The position numbers were made by a program, and so were the translations under genes. The notes beneath the pieces were generated by a model, which made no database searches, was not told where the DNA came from, and saw only the letters and a list, made by a program, of their open reading frames with translations. From positions 62,001-126,000 of the forward strand of contig NZ_SMCV01000013.1 in the NCBI RefSeq assembly GCF_004342285.1: 64,000 nucleotides of DNA, given 5' to 3'. This DNA is from Klebsiella sp. BIGb0138 (lineage in GTDB: Bacteria > Pseudomonadota > Gammaproteobacteria > Enterobacterales > Enterobacteriaceae). Of the stretch, positions 58,515 to 64,000 are shown in pieces. The stretch's first letter is position 1. Each line of letters opens with the position of its first letter.

Positions 58515-59183
58515 TTATAATTCGGTCATAAATTCGGTGATAGCGACGTCAACGGCTTTCAGGTCGTTATCCATTTCTGTTAGCCCCGGGAACAGGTCCG
58601 GAGGAGCTTTGGCGGTGTCGTTGTCGTCACCCTTAATCAAAAAAACATGCTTCCCGTCTTTCTTGATGGCCCGCAGGACGATGGAGAAATACCCCTCAGG
58701 CGTAAGCTTTTCGTTCAACATCTTGCCGGTGGTTTTCATCCTGATTTTCCCGTCCGACTCTTCGGTGTGAGCCAGGAAGTAAACCCGGAAGTCATCCGGC
58801 AGACGGGTTGCCGCCATGATGATTTGCCAGACGTGATCGGCCATTTCGGTAAATTTCTGATACCCGGTCTGGTATGCGCGCATCATGTTTTCGTGCTGCA
58901 TAACGACCTGAAAGTCGTCAATAACCAGAACCCGGCGACTCTTCGAAAGAACCATGCGGTTAATGGAGTCCAGTACCGCATCCCAGGCATCAAAACGGAT
59001 GATGTTTCCGCGCTGCACAGAGCCATCCGGTAACTCTTTACCGTTCAGCTTCCAGCCAGTGGCGCGGTACGGAAGCATCTTCGGAATGCATTGCAGCAGG
59101 ATCACTTCGTCAGGCGTGAAGTTGCGCAGGCTGTACGACTTGCCAGAGCCGCTATCGCCCAGAATGAGCACAGGCGTTCCCAT
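58515..59183 (-). CDS. Sak4-like ATP-binding recombination protein
   Basis: The 222-residue protein has Walker A GDSGSGKS (residues 9-16) and a Walker B-like VLVIDDFQVV. It resembles phage AAA_24/Sak4 proteins, RecA-core ATPases that assist single-strand annealing together with an SSB, as encoded next door. Confidence 0.78.
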   Translation of the reverse strand: MGTPVLILGDSGSGKSYSLRNFTPDEVILLQCIPKMLPYRATGWKLNGKELPDGSVQRGNIIRFDAWDAVLDSINRMVLSKSRRVLVIDDFQVVMQHENMMRAYQTGYQKFTEMADHVWQIIMAATRLPDDFRVYFLAHTEESDGKIRMKTTGKMLNEKLTPEGYFSIVLRAIKKDGKHVFLIKGDDNDTAKAPPDLFPGLTEMDNDLKAVDVAITEFMTEL

Positions 59184-59184
59184 A

Positions 59185-59844
59185 TCAGGCTCCTTTCAAC
59201 CAGTGTTTAATGGTGAACAGAATGTCTTCATCGTCACTGTTACTTGACAGCCAGCGGAGATAACCCGGATCGGCTTTGGCAATCTCTTCAAAGGACAGGC
59301 CTTTGTGCTTACCGAATCGGATCGCCTTCATCAGCGAAGGGCTGTTTGAGATGGTGCGCATCTCGCCCATCGTCCACTTAGCCAGGCGGCCCATGTACAG
59401 CAGGAGTTCGGCGGTGACGTAGCAGTCGTATAGAGCCCGGTGCGCGTACAGGCCTTCTGGTAGATAAGGCTTCAAACCAAGGCGGTAACGCATGTACTGG
59501 TTACCGTGACTCTCAAATTCCGGGTACTGAATGCGAGCCAGCTTCAGGGTGCAAATCCAGGGAGCGTCTATCTGGGGAAGCTTTGACTTATCGAATTTTG
59601 CGTTGTGAGCAACATACGCATCAGCGCCCAGGTAACGTCCGATCACTTCGTTAATTAGTGGGGCGTCAGCGACCATATCTTCAGTGATGTGATGTATCGC
59701 CATCGCTTCGAAGCTGATCGCCTCTAATGGGCGGACAAAGTCGCTCATCGGGTTGCAGATAGTGCCGTCGACGATATCAACGCTGGCAATCTCCAGAACG
59801 CTGCCTTCCAGGCTGGTTGTCTCGGTATCAATGACTCGCAACAT
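59185..59844 (-). CDS. ExoX-like 3'-5' exonuclease
   Basis: Starting at the ATG at 59844 (MLRVIDTETT) gives 219 residues; the frame continues upstream through another gene. DEDDh nuclease residues are visible: Asp6 and Glu8, the Asp of HNAKFD, and His/Asp in HRALYDC. A C-terminal segment (GKHKGLSFEEIAKADPGYL) matches a small module common behind phage exonucleases. It is next to the ATPase and SSB genes. Confidence 0.85.
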   Translation of the reverse strand: MLRVIDTETTSLEGSVLEIASVDIVDGTICNPMSDFVRPLEAISFEAMAIHHITEDMVADAPLINEVIGRYLGADAYVAHNAKFDKSKLPQIDAPWICTLKLARIQYPEFESHGNQYMRYRLGLKPYLPEGLYAHRALYDCYVTAELLLYMGRLAKWTMGEMRTISNSPSLMKAIRFGKHKGLSFEEIAKADPGYLRWLSSNSDDEDILFTIKHWLKGA

Positions 59845-59983
59845 TTTTCGTCTCCGTGTGTGCGTCGTTAACTGCATCAAATTCGGCCAGCTGGTTAGCG
59901 GCGCTTTCGAGGTCTTCAGGCTGTAGGCCAAAGGCGACGATCACCCATGCCAGCGCCAGCATTCCGTTTTGTTGGCTTACCAT
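59828..59983 (-). CDS. Small phage protein, 51 residues
   Basis: The ATG at 59983, behind GGAGA, opens a frame (MVSQQNGMLALAWVIVAFG) that overlaps the exonuclease start by 17 bp and the upstream gene stop by 7 bp. The first half is hydrophobic, the rest acidic. No family recognised. Confidence 0.6.
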   Translation of the reverse strand: MVSQQNGMLALAWVIVAFGLQPEDLESAANQLAEFDAVNDAHTETKNVASH

Positions 59984-60372
59984 TTCGTTCTCCGGCCAGC
60001 TTTCTGGCGCCCGGGGTGTTTGATGAAATATTTCTCAGCACACCCGCTGTCGTCGCAGAAATGAGCCTGCCGGGTGGTCATGTAATTAGTGATGGAGCGG
60101 ACAACACAGTCTTTCGGATGGCGCAGGGCGAAGCAGAGCTCGCACTGAACCGCGTTGAGGTGTTCGGTGGCAGTAGAGAGGAAAATCTTTTCCTCAAAGC
60201 TGCCCTGCACACCGTGAGAATCGACATAGTCGACCATGGTCTGAGCGATGCCAGCTGAGTTGGTAAATGACCCGCGGCCTACCAGTTTCACGATGTGTCC
60301 GCCGAGTTTAAGGCGGGTGCCAGCAGGTAAAGAGGCGAGACGATCGGCGGTTAAGCGTGGTAATGGTTGCAT
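59977..60372 (-). CDS. Phage protein with zinc-ribbon-like cysteines
   Basis: The 131-residue protein starts at 60372 behind GGAGGG. The second half has a CELC pair, then HFCDDSGC, which could bind one zinc. Function unknown; placed in the leftward early operon. Confidence 0.65.
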   Translation of the reverse strand: MQPLPRLTADRLASLPAGTRLKLGGHIVKLVGRGSFTNSAGIAQTMVDYVDSHGVQGSFEEKIFLSTATEHLNAVQCELCFALRHPKDCVVRSITNYMTTRQAHFCDDSGCAEKYFIKHPGRQKAGRRTKW

Positions 60373-60450
60373 GGTTTAACCCTCCAAAAGGTTGTAAGAA
60401 TCCCGGCACCGTATTGGCTGCCTAATGGCTTAATTAAATTTGTGTTCCGG

Positions 60451-60645
60451 TTAGTGCGTTCCAGCCGGCACCAGGTTTGGCAGCAGCTCACGTGCTTCAA
60501 AGCACTGGCGGATATGCCGTAAGTTTCCCTGCGGTTCGAACCAGAAGGTGTCCTTCAGGTAGTCGCGGGAAACCTTCCAGGTGGCGCCAGTTTTAGCGTT
60601 GCGCATCATCACTGCACGACCGTTGTTTGGAATTGGCTTAGCCAT
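60451..60645 (-). CDS. Small phage protein, 64 residues
   Basis: The ATG at 60645 (MAKPIPNNGRAVMMRN), behind GGGAGG, gives a small basic protein with a WKVSRDYL segment. The family is not recognised. It overlaps the preceding small gene by eight bases. Confidence 0.62.
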   Translation of the reverse strand: MAKPIPNNGRAVMMRNAKTGATWKVSRDYLKDTFWFEPQGNLRHIRQCFEARELLPNLVPAGTH

Positions 60646-60748
60646 GAAAGACCTCCCATAGAGACGCAACAAACTTGAATGCCGCCACCCATACCGGAAT
60701 CATCAGCAGAACGACGACTGTCAGTGAACGAATGCCGTTTCTGCTCAT
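60638..60748 (-). CDS. 36-residue phage membrane peptide
   Basis: The frame from the ATG at 60748 reads MSRNGIRSLTVVVLLMIPVW and on. It is mostly one hydrophobic helix with a positive N-terminus, so it is probably a single-pass inner-membrane peptide. It overlaps the previous gene (ATGA) and the next by eight bases. Confidence 0.55.
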   Translation of the reverse strand: MSRNGIRSLTVVVLLMIPVWVAAFKFVASLWEVFHG

Positions 60749-60861
60749 GCGACACCGCCAGGAAGCAGGCATAACGCACTTACTACCAGAACGCCGGCCA
60801 CGATTGCTAACGCGTGTGCCAGGAACTTAAACCACTCGGATTTATCTTCTTCACGGATCAT
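60745..60861 (-). CDS. 38-residue phage membrane peptide
   Basis: The frame from the ATG at 60861 reads MIREEDKSEWFKFLAHALAI and on, with a charged N-terminus and one hydrophobic helix. GAAGAG is upstream. It is the first gene of the leftward operon. Confidence 0.55.
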   Translation of the reverse strand: MIREEDKSEWFKFLAHALAIVAGVLVVSALCLLPGGVA

Positions 60862-60940
60862 CTCTTCACCCTGGCCTTATCGCGGCTAACGGAACGTTGT
60901 TACGACTTCCCGGCGTTGCCGGTGTTGTTTGGATGGGTTA

Positions 60941-60969
60941 ACTATGCGATAGAGAATAATTCAAGTCAA
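60941..60969 (-). promoter_or_regulatory. Leftward early promoter (PL-like)
   Basis: On the minus strand TTGACT and CATAGT are separated by 17 bp, about 80 bp before the first leftward gene. This is the expected place for the prophage PL promoter. Confidence 0.65.
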
Positions 60970-61058
60970 TAGAGGATTGATAAAAATATTCTCAAGGGGA
61001 TTTTTAGCGAGATTCGCAAAGGAATTTTTTTTGCTGGAATACTGTGTAACAGGATATA

Positions 61059-61078
61059 TACTGTACGGATATACAGTT
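61059..61078 (+). promoter_or_regulatory. LexA (SOS) box
   Basis: CTGT-ACGGATAT-ACAG matches the CTGT-N8-ACAG LexA consensus exactly. It overlaps the -10 region of a plus-strand promoter (TTGCTG at 61031, TATATA at 61055, 18-bp spacing), so LexA would block transcription of the frame starting at 61116. Confidence 0.8.
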
Positions 61079-61115
61079 ACTGGCAGTGGTGGCTTTTTTG
61101 TCAGGGGGTTGTTTT

Positions 61116-61316
61116 ATGGGTGTTTTATACGTGAGGATGGGGCCCGGGAGCTATGTAAGCACCCAGGCATCAGATAAGGAGGTTATTTATTTTTTTAATT
61201 CAGGTATGAAAATCTGGACGATTGGCCCGACCAAAGAAGACAAGTCAGATACCGGCGCCAGCGGAACGCGGGAGTCGTCGACAGATAAATATCCATTTCC
61301 ATCACCACCTATGTGA
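61116..61316 (+). CDS. LexA-controlled small frame, candidate antirepressor
   Basis: The 66-codon frame (MGVLYVRMGPGSYVSTQ onward) starts behind AGGGGG with a seven-base gap, about 40 bp after a LexA box. Its last 130 bp are antisense to the 3' end of the repressor gene. I do not recognise the protein. The control signals and position suggest an SOS-induced antirepressor, or an antisense transcript against the repressor; coding is not certain because the antisense part is constrained by the repressor. Confidence 0.4.
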   Translation: MGVLYVRMGPGSYVSTQASDKEVIYFFNSGMKIWTIGPTKEDKSDTGASGTRESSTDKYPFPSPPM

Positions 61317-61783
61317 TACCTAAAAACAGAAAGAGCTTGCTTAATTTTAACCAAAACCAAGTCGTCTGCGGTTGGCGCCGCATTTGGGTCGACAACCACT
61401 ATGGCACCTGCAGGGGCTTGGGCGATACCCGTACTTCCCTTAATAATATACGCCCGATAATGTTCAGGAAGTTCGCTGAACCAAGAAAGATAATCTCCAG
61501 TAAACCCATCGATATCAAATACCTTAACGTTTTTTGAAACGTCTATAGCATGAATTGGTTGATTGGAGTCCCCAAAGATTGCCCCTGTGCCATTGATGAG
61601 CCAGTCCGCACTAATCCCAAGAGCTGCTGCGATCTTGCCAGAGTGGCGAGATGTTTCGCTGTCACCTCGTAGTATTTTGGATATAGAGGATTGAGGAACG
61701 CCAGCCTGCTTCCCCAGCTCAGTCTGGTTGGTTTTCCCTGTCGAGCTCATGGCGTAAGCCAATCTTTCTTTAAGTGTTTTCAT
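61187..61783 (-). CDS. cI: CI-like prophage repressor with degenerate protease domain
   Basis: The 198-residue protein has an N-terminal XRE helix-turn-helix (residues 20-38, TELGKQAGVPQSSISKILRG) and a C-terminal S24/LexA-fold domain (PAGAIVVVDP, DDLVLVKI). The usual GDSM serine motif aligns to GSTG at 116-119, the general-base lysine position is Phe154, and the linker has no Ala-Gly cleavage pair. It probably keeps the prophage silent but cannot cut itself when RecA is activated. It is divergent from the cro-like gene. Confidence 0.88.
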   Translation of the reverse strand: MKTLKERLAYAMSSTGKTNQTELGKQAGVPQSSISKILRGDSETSRHSGKIAAALGISADWLINGTGAIFGDSNQPIHAIDVSKNVKVFDIDGFTGDYLSWFSELPEHYRAYIIKGSTGIAQAPAGAIVVVDPNAAPTADDLVLVKIKQALSVFRYHIGGDGNGYLSVDDSRVPLAPVSDLSSLVGPIVQIFIPELKK

Positions 61784-61790
61784 AGAACGA

Positions 61791-61819
61791 AAAATATTCC
61801 CTAACGAATTTTATGTCAA
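61791..61819 (-). promoter_or_regulatory. Repressor promoter (PRM-like) with operator
   Basis: On the minus strand TTGACA and TATTTT are 17 bp apart. The 14-bp imperfect palindrome ATTCCCTAACGAAT (61796-61809) lies between them and is the probable operator. Confidence 0.75.
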
Positions 61820-61832
61820 AGTCTCAAATGAC

Positions 61833-61861
61833 TTGATCATTTAAATTCCCTAACGCATAAT
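61833..61861 (+). promoter_or_regulatory. Rightward early promoter (PR-like) with operator
   Basis: TTGATC and CATAAT are 17 bp apart. The related site ATTCCCTAACGCAT (61845-61858) lies between them. The two operators share 13 of 14 bases and block one promoter each. Confidence 0.75.
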
Positions 61862-61891
61862 CACCTTTAAATTATGCAGAGAGGAATTTTC

Positions 61892-62104
61892 ATGAGCGAC
61901 ACAGTCAACGATGCTATCAAGCGCGCCATCGGCATTGCTGGTTCTCAAACTGCGCTGGCAAGGAAAACCGGCGTAAACCAATCAACCGTCAGCAAGTGGC
62001 TCAACGGCGCAGAAATTGGCTCCCGGTTCATCAAGTCCATTGTCGTTGCCACTGACGGGCAGGTCAGCGCTGCTGAAATCCTTAACTCCATTTCCCATCG
62101 CTAA
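61892..62104 (+). CDS. cro: Cro-like regulator (YdaS type)
   Basis: The ATG at 61892, behind GAGAGGAA, gives 70 residues with a helix-turn-helix (SQTALARKTGVNQSTVSKWL). It is the first gene after PR, divergent from the repressor, so it acts as the lytic-side Cro. Confidence 0.85.
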   Translation: MSDTVNDAIKRAIGIAGSQTALARKTGVNQSTVSKWLNGAEIGSRFIKSIVVATDGQVSAAEILNSISHR

Positions 62105-62124
62105 CACCAGAGGAAGTATTGCAA

Positions 62125-62346
62125 ATGAATAACTTAATGACACGCAACAAAGCGGAGGCCAGAAGAATTGAAAGTTGGTTGCATAGCCAGATAGCTGAGT
62201 TGGGCGCAACCAAGATCGCTGAAGTGGCCGGCGTCAACAAATCAACGGTAAGCCGCTGGCGGGAAAATCTTCTGCCGAACATGTCGATGCTGCTGGCGAT
62301 TCTGATTTCTCATCGTCAATCCGTAGAAGGGCAGATGGAGGCTTAA
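62125..62346 (+). CDS. cII: CII-like activator
   Basis: The ATG at 62125, behind GAGGAAG, gives 73 residues resembling the first part of lambda CII: ARRIESWLHSQIAELGATKI and a helix-turn-helix VAGVNKSTVSRWR. It is expected to activate repressor and integrase synthesis in the lysogeny decision. It is shorter than lambda CII (97). Confidence 0.82.
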   Translation: MNNLMTRNKAEARRIESWLHSQIAELGATKIAEVAGVNKSTVSRWRENLLPNMSMLLAILISHRQSVEGQMEA

Positions 62347-62600
62347 TGAACCATATCGAATTCATTGAGAAGAACGTACGCGAGGAGCTTATGCGTCAAG
62401 GATTCACGCAGGCAGTGGCTCAGGGGGGGGCATACCAGGCGGTCGATATGTACAAGCGCATGTCTACGGCAAGCAAGAAGGGGAAGATTTTTGATGATGT
62501 ATTGCGGTTCGCGAAATTGTGGGCAGAGAAGCAAACACTGCCGTCTGACAAATTCGAAAAGAAAAGAGCGAAGCCTGTTAAGCAGCAAGGGCTGTTCTGA
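62346..62600 (+). CDS. Phage protein of unknown function
   Basis: The 84-residue protein (MNHIEFIEKNVREELMRQGF) starts on the last base of the cII stop, so it is translationally coupled. It is mainly helical with a basic C-terminus (FEKKRAKPVKQQ). Family not recognised. Confidence 0.65.
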   Translation: MNHIEFIEKNVREELMRQGFTQAVAQGGAYQAVDMYKRMSTASKKGKIFDDVLRFAKLWAEKQTLPSDKFEKKRAKPVKQQGLF

Positions 62601-62607
62601 AATAGGC

Positions 62608-62640
62608 GAAAGCCGCGGTGCTCGAACACCAACGGCTTTC
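62608..62640 (+). repeat. Strong hairpin between early genes
   Basis: GAAAGCCG and CGGCTTTC form an 8-bp outer stem, and GGTG/CACC an inner stem around CTCGAA. No T run follows, so it is probably an RNA structure or processing site rather than a simple terminator. Confidence 0.65.
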
Positions 62641-62676
62641 TACGCGAATTAACTGGATCAATTCACAGGAGTAATT

Positions 62677-62823
62677 ATGCCTAAAAGCAGCAGATTTTAC
62701 CAGGCACAAACACACAAAAACGTTACTCGTGACCGCTTTGTCCGTTCGGTGAATCCGGTGGTGGCTGAAAAGATGCGCGCCATTCTGGAAGAGCTGAAAC
62801 GTAAGGGGGAAGGCCGTGAGTAA
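62677..62823 (+). CDS. 48-residue phage protein
   Basis: The frame from the ATG at 62677, behind CAGGAG, reads MPKSSRFYQAQTHKNVTRDR and on. It is small and basic. The stop overlaps the start of the replication gene, supporting expression. No family recognised. Confidence 0.6.
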   Translation: MPKSSRFYQAQTHKNVTRDRFVRSVNPVVAEKMRAILEELKRKGEGRE

Positions 62824-63634
62824 TCTCGCCAAAGTAATACCTTTCAGACCGTCTGTATCGGTCGTGGAGCGTCAGGTGGCAGATATCGATGATGGTTATA
62901 CCCGCATCGCTAACGAGCTGCTGGAAGCGTTTATGGCTGCTGATTTAACGGCTCGCCAGCTGAAGGTCGTTCTGGCGGTGATCCGCAAAACATACGGCTT
63001 CGGGAAAAAAGTTGACCGCATTACCAACACCCAGATTGCTGCAATGACCGGCATTCACCACACGCATGTTTGCAAGGCCAAGAACGAGATGATTGCGATG
63101 AATATCATCATAACCAGTGGTCTGGCTATTGGGGTTAATAAGGTCGTTTCTGACTGGAATTTCAACATTAGCCAAGTTAGCGAAACATTGGCTGATATAG
63201 CTAAACAATCATTAGCCAAGTCAGCTAATACCCATAAGCCAACTCAGCTAAACACAAAAGAAACTATTCAAAAGAAAGAAAGAAAAGAACCCCCTAAATC
63301 CCCCAAGGGGGAGTGTGGCGGGCAGGAAGAAAAATCTGTCTCTCAGAAAAAAACGTCTGTCGACTACCAGGCAGTGATGTCTGCATACAACACCACCCTG
63401 GGCGGCAGGTTGCCTCAAGCCGAATCACTAAACGATAAACGTCGCCGCGGTATCAAGCGCCTGATGTCAGAACTGAAAGAGCCAACGGTTGAAGCAGTGG
63501 AGAACTATTTTTCAGCGTTCGCCCGTTCTGCAAAGCCGTTTTATTTCGGTGATAACGACACTGGCTGGCGAGCTAATTTTGATTATCTGTTGAGATCGGA
63601 AACGCTGATTAAAACGCGGGAGGGTTCACTGTGA
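62816..63634 (+). CDS. O-like replication initiator
   Basis: The 272-residue protein starts with GTG at 62816, overlapping the previous gene. Residues about 20-110 form the Phage_rep_O DNA-binding domain (GYTRIANELLEAFMAADLT, then TNTQIAAMTGIHHTHVCK). A low-complexity linker encoded by the iteron and A-rich region is followed by a C-terminal domain that should contact the helicase. It initiates replication from the origin inside its own gene. Confidence 0.86.
   Translation: MSNLAKVIPFRPSVSVVERQVADIDDGYTRIANELLEAFMAADLTARQLKVVLAVIRKTYGFGKKVDRITNTQIAAMTGIHHTHVCKAKNEMIAMNIIITSGLAIGVNKVVSDWNFNISQVSETLADIAKQSLAKSANTHKPTQLNTKETIQKKERKEPPKSPKGECGGQEEKSVSQKKTSVDYQAVMSAYNTTLGGRLPQAESLNDKRRRGIKRLMSELKEPTVEAVENYFSAFARSAKPFYFGDNDTGWRANFDYLLRSETLIKTREGSL
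63168..63290 (+). other. Prophage replication origin with iterons
   Basis: Four related units of about 20 bp begin at 63168, 63188, 63212 and 63235, with consensus TTAGCCAAGTCAGCTAAACA. They are followed by a purine/A-rich stretch (63250-63290) suited to strand opening. This mirrors the lambda origin inside gene O. Confidence 0.8.
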
Positions 63635-64000
63635 GCAATGAATTTCTGACCCCTCCGAGCAGCATCGAGGCAGAGCAAAGCGTGCTGGGTGGTCTCCTGC
63701 TGGATGACGACAGCAGTGAACGCACTCAGAGAGTCCTGTCGATACTCAAACCGGAATCGTTCTACTCGCGTCCGCACCAGGTCATCTTCGCTGAAATGCG
63801 CCAGATGTACCGAGACCACAAGCCTGTTGATCTGCTGACCCTGTTTGACGCACTGGAAAGCAAGTCACTGACTGAATCGGTAGGGGGCTTTGCGTACCTG
63901 GCTGAGCTGTCCAAAAACACACCAAGCGCGGCGAACATCGTGGCTTATGCAATGCGTGTTCGCGAAACGGCGATGGAACGCTACGGCATCGAAAAAACCA
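63631..64000 (+). CDS. DnaB-like replicative helicase (partial)
   Basis: GTG at 63631, overlapping the previous stop, opens a frame that runs off the window (123 residues seen). The N-terminal domain matches DnaB/P22 gp12 (PPSSIEAEQSVLGGLLLDD, FYSRPHQVIFAEM, VGGFAYLAELSKNTPSAANI). The phage thus brings its own helicase rather than a lambda P-type loader. Confidence 0.92.
   Translation, partial: MSNEFLTPPSSIEAEQSVLGGLLLDDDSSERTQRVLSILKPESFYSRPHQVIFAEMRQMYRDHKPVDLLTLFDALESKSLTESVGGFAYLAELSKNTPSAANIVAYAMRVRETAMERYGIEKT

Noticed and set aside
60977-61177. 66-codon plus-strand frame spanning the LexA box
   Set aside because: Its start lies upstream of the LexA-controlled promoter, it has no ribosome site, and it uses a different frame from the better-supported start at 61116.

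Overview
The window is a stretch of an enterobacterial chromosome, most likely Klebsiella or a close relative such as Raoultella. The backbone genes are near-identical in kind and order to the E. coli cha-ych-nar-hns-adhE-opp region. It also carries the assimilatory nitrate cluster nasR-nasFEDCBA known from Klebsiella oxytoca M5al, placed between ychN and ychO. Species cannot be fixed from the sequence alone.

Layout. (1) 1-1805: end of chaB, chaC (glutathione-degrading gamma-glutamylcyclotransferase), a DUF1883-like gene and ychN. (2) 1874-12952: nitrate assimilation. NasR is an RNA-binding antiterminator. The nasF leader has a sigma-54 promoter, an ANTAR-type hexaloop hairpin and a terminator. 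NasFED is the nitrate ABC importer. NasC and NasB lie in one uninterrupted reading frame (NADH electron entry plus sirohaem nitrite reductase), and NasA is the nitrate reductase. (3) 13057-25644: ychO, then respiratory nitrate control and reduction (narLX, narK, narGHJI), with FNR and NarL sites in front of narK and narG. (4) 25664-28100: an EamA exporter, a divergent Lrp/AsnC regulator, two tRNA-Tyr genes and a 178/179-bp repeat array like the E. coli tyrT rtT repeats. (5) 28139-44966: purU, ychJ, rssAB, galU, hns, tdk, adhE, ychE and oppABCDF. (6) 45140-52564: yciU, clsA, yciY, yciI and tonB, then yniA, ydiZ, pfkB and ydiY (a different arrangement from E. coli), and a small secreted protein of unknown function.

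(7) From about 52.6-53.2 kb to the right edge lies the left part of a lambdoid prophage. It has a tyrosine integrase, a leftward operon of tightly overlapping small genes and an immunity region (cI-like, cro-like, cII-like). A replication module follows: an O-like protein with iterons inside its gene, then a DnaB-like helicase cut by the window end. The leftward operon holds an Xis-like protein, a DksA-type zinc finger, a two-headed cytosine/adenine DNA methyltransferase, and an SSB/ATPase/exonuclease module. The right attachment site and the structural genes lie outside the window.

How the parts work together. The first half is a nitrate block: import and assimilation when nitrogen is short (NtrC-type promoter and NasR), and respiration without oxygen (FNR and NarXL). 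A perfect 7-2-7 NarL-type site also sits upstream of adhE, linking fermentation to nitrate sensing. The most unusual region is the prophage immunity control. Its repressor has lost the recognisable self-cleavage residues, and a consensus LexA box with a promoter and a well-placed ribosome binding site precedes a 66-codon reading frame that runs convergently into the repressor gene. This is the layout expected of a LexA-controlled antirepressor switch.
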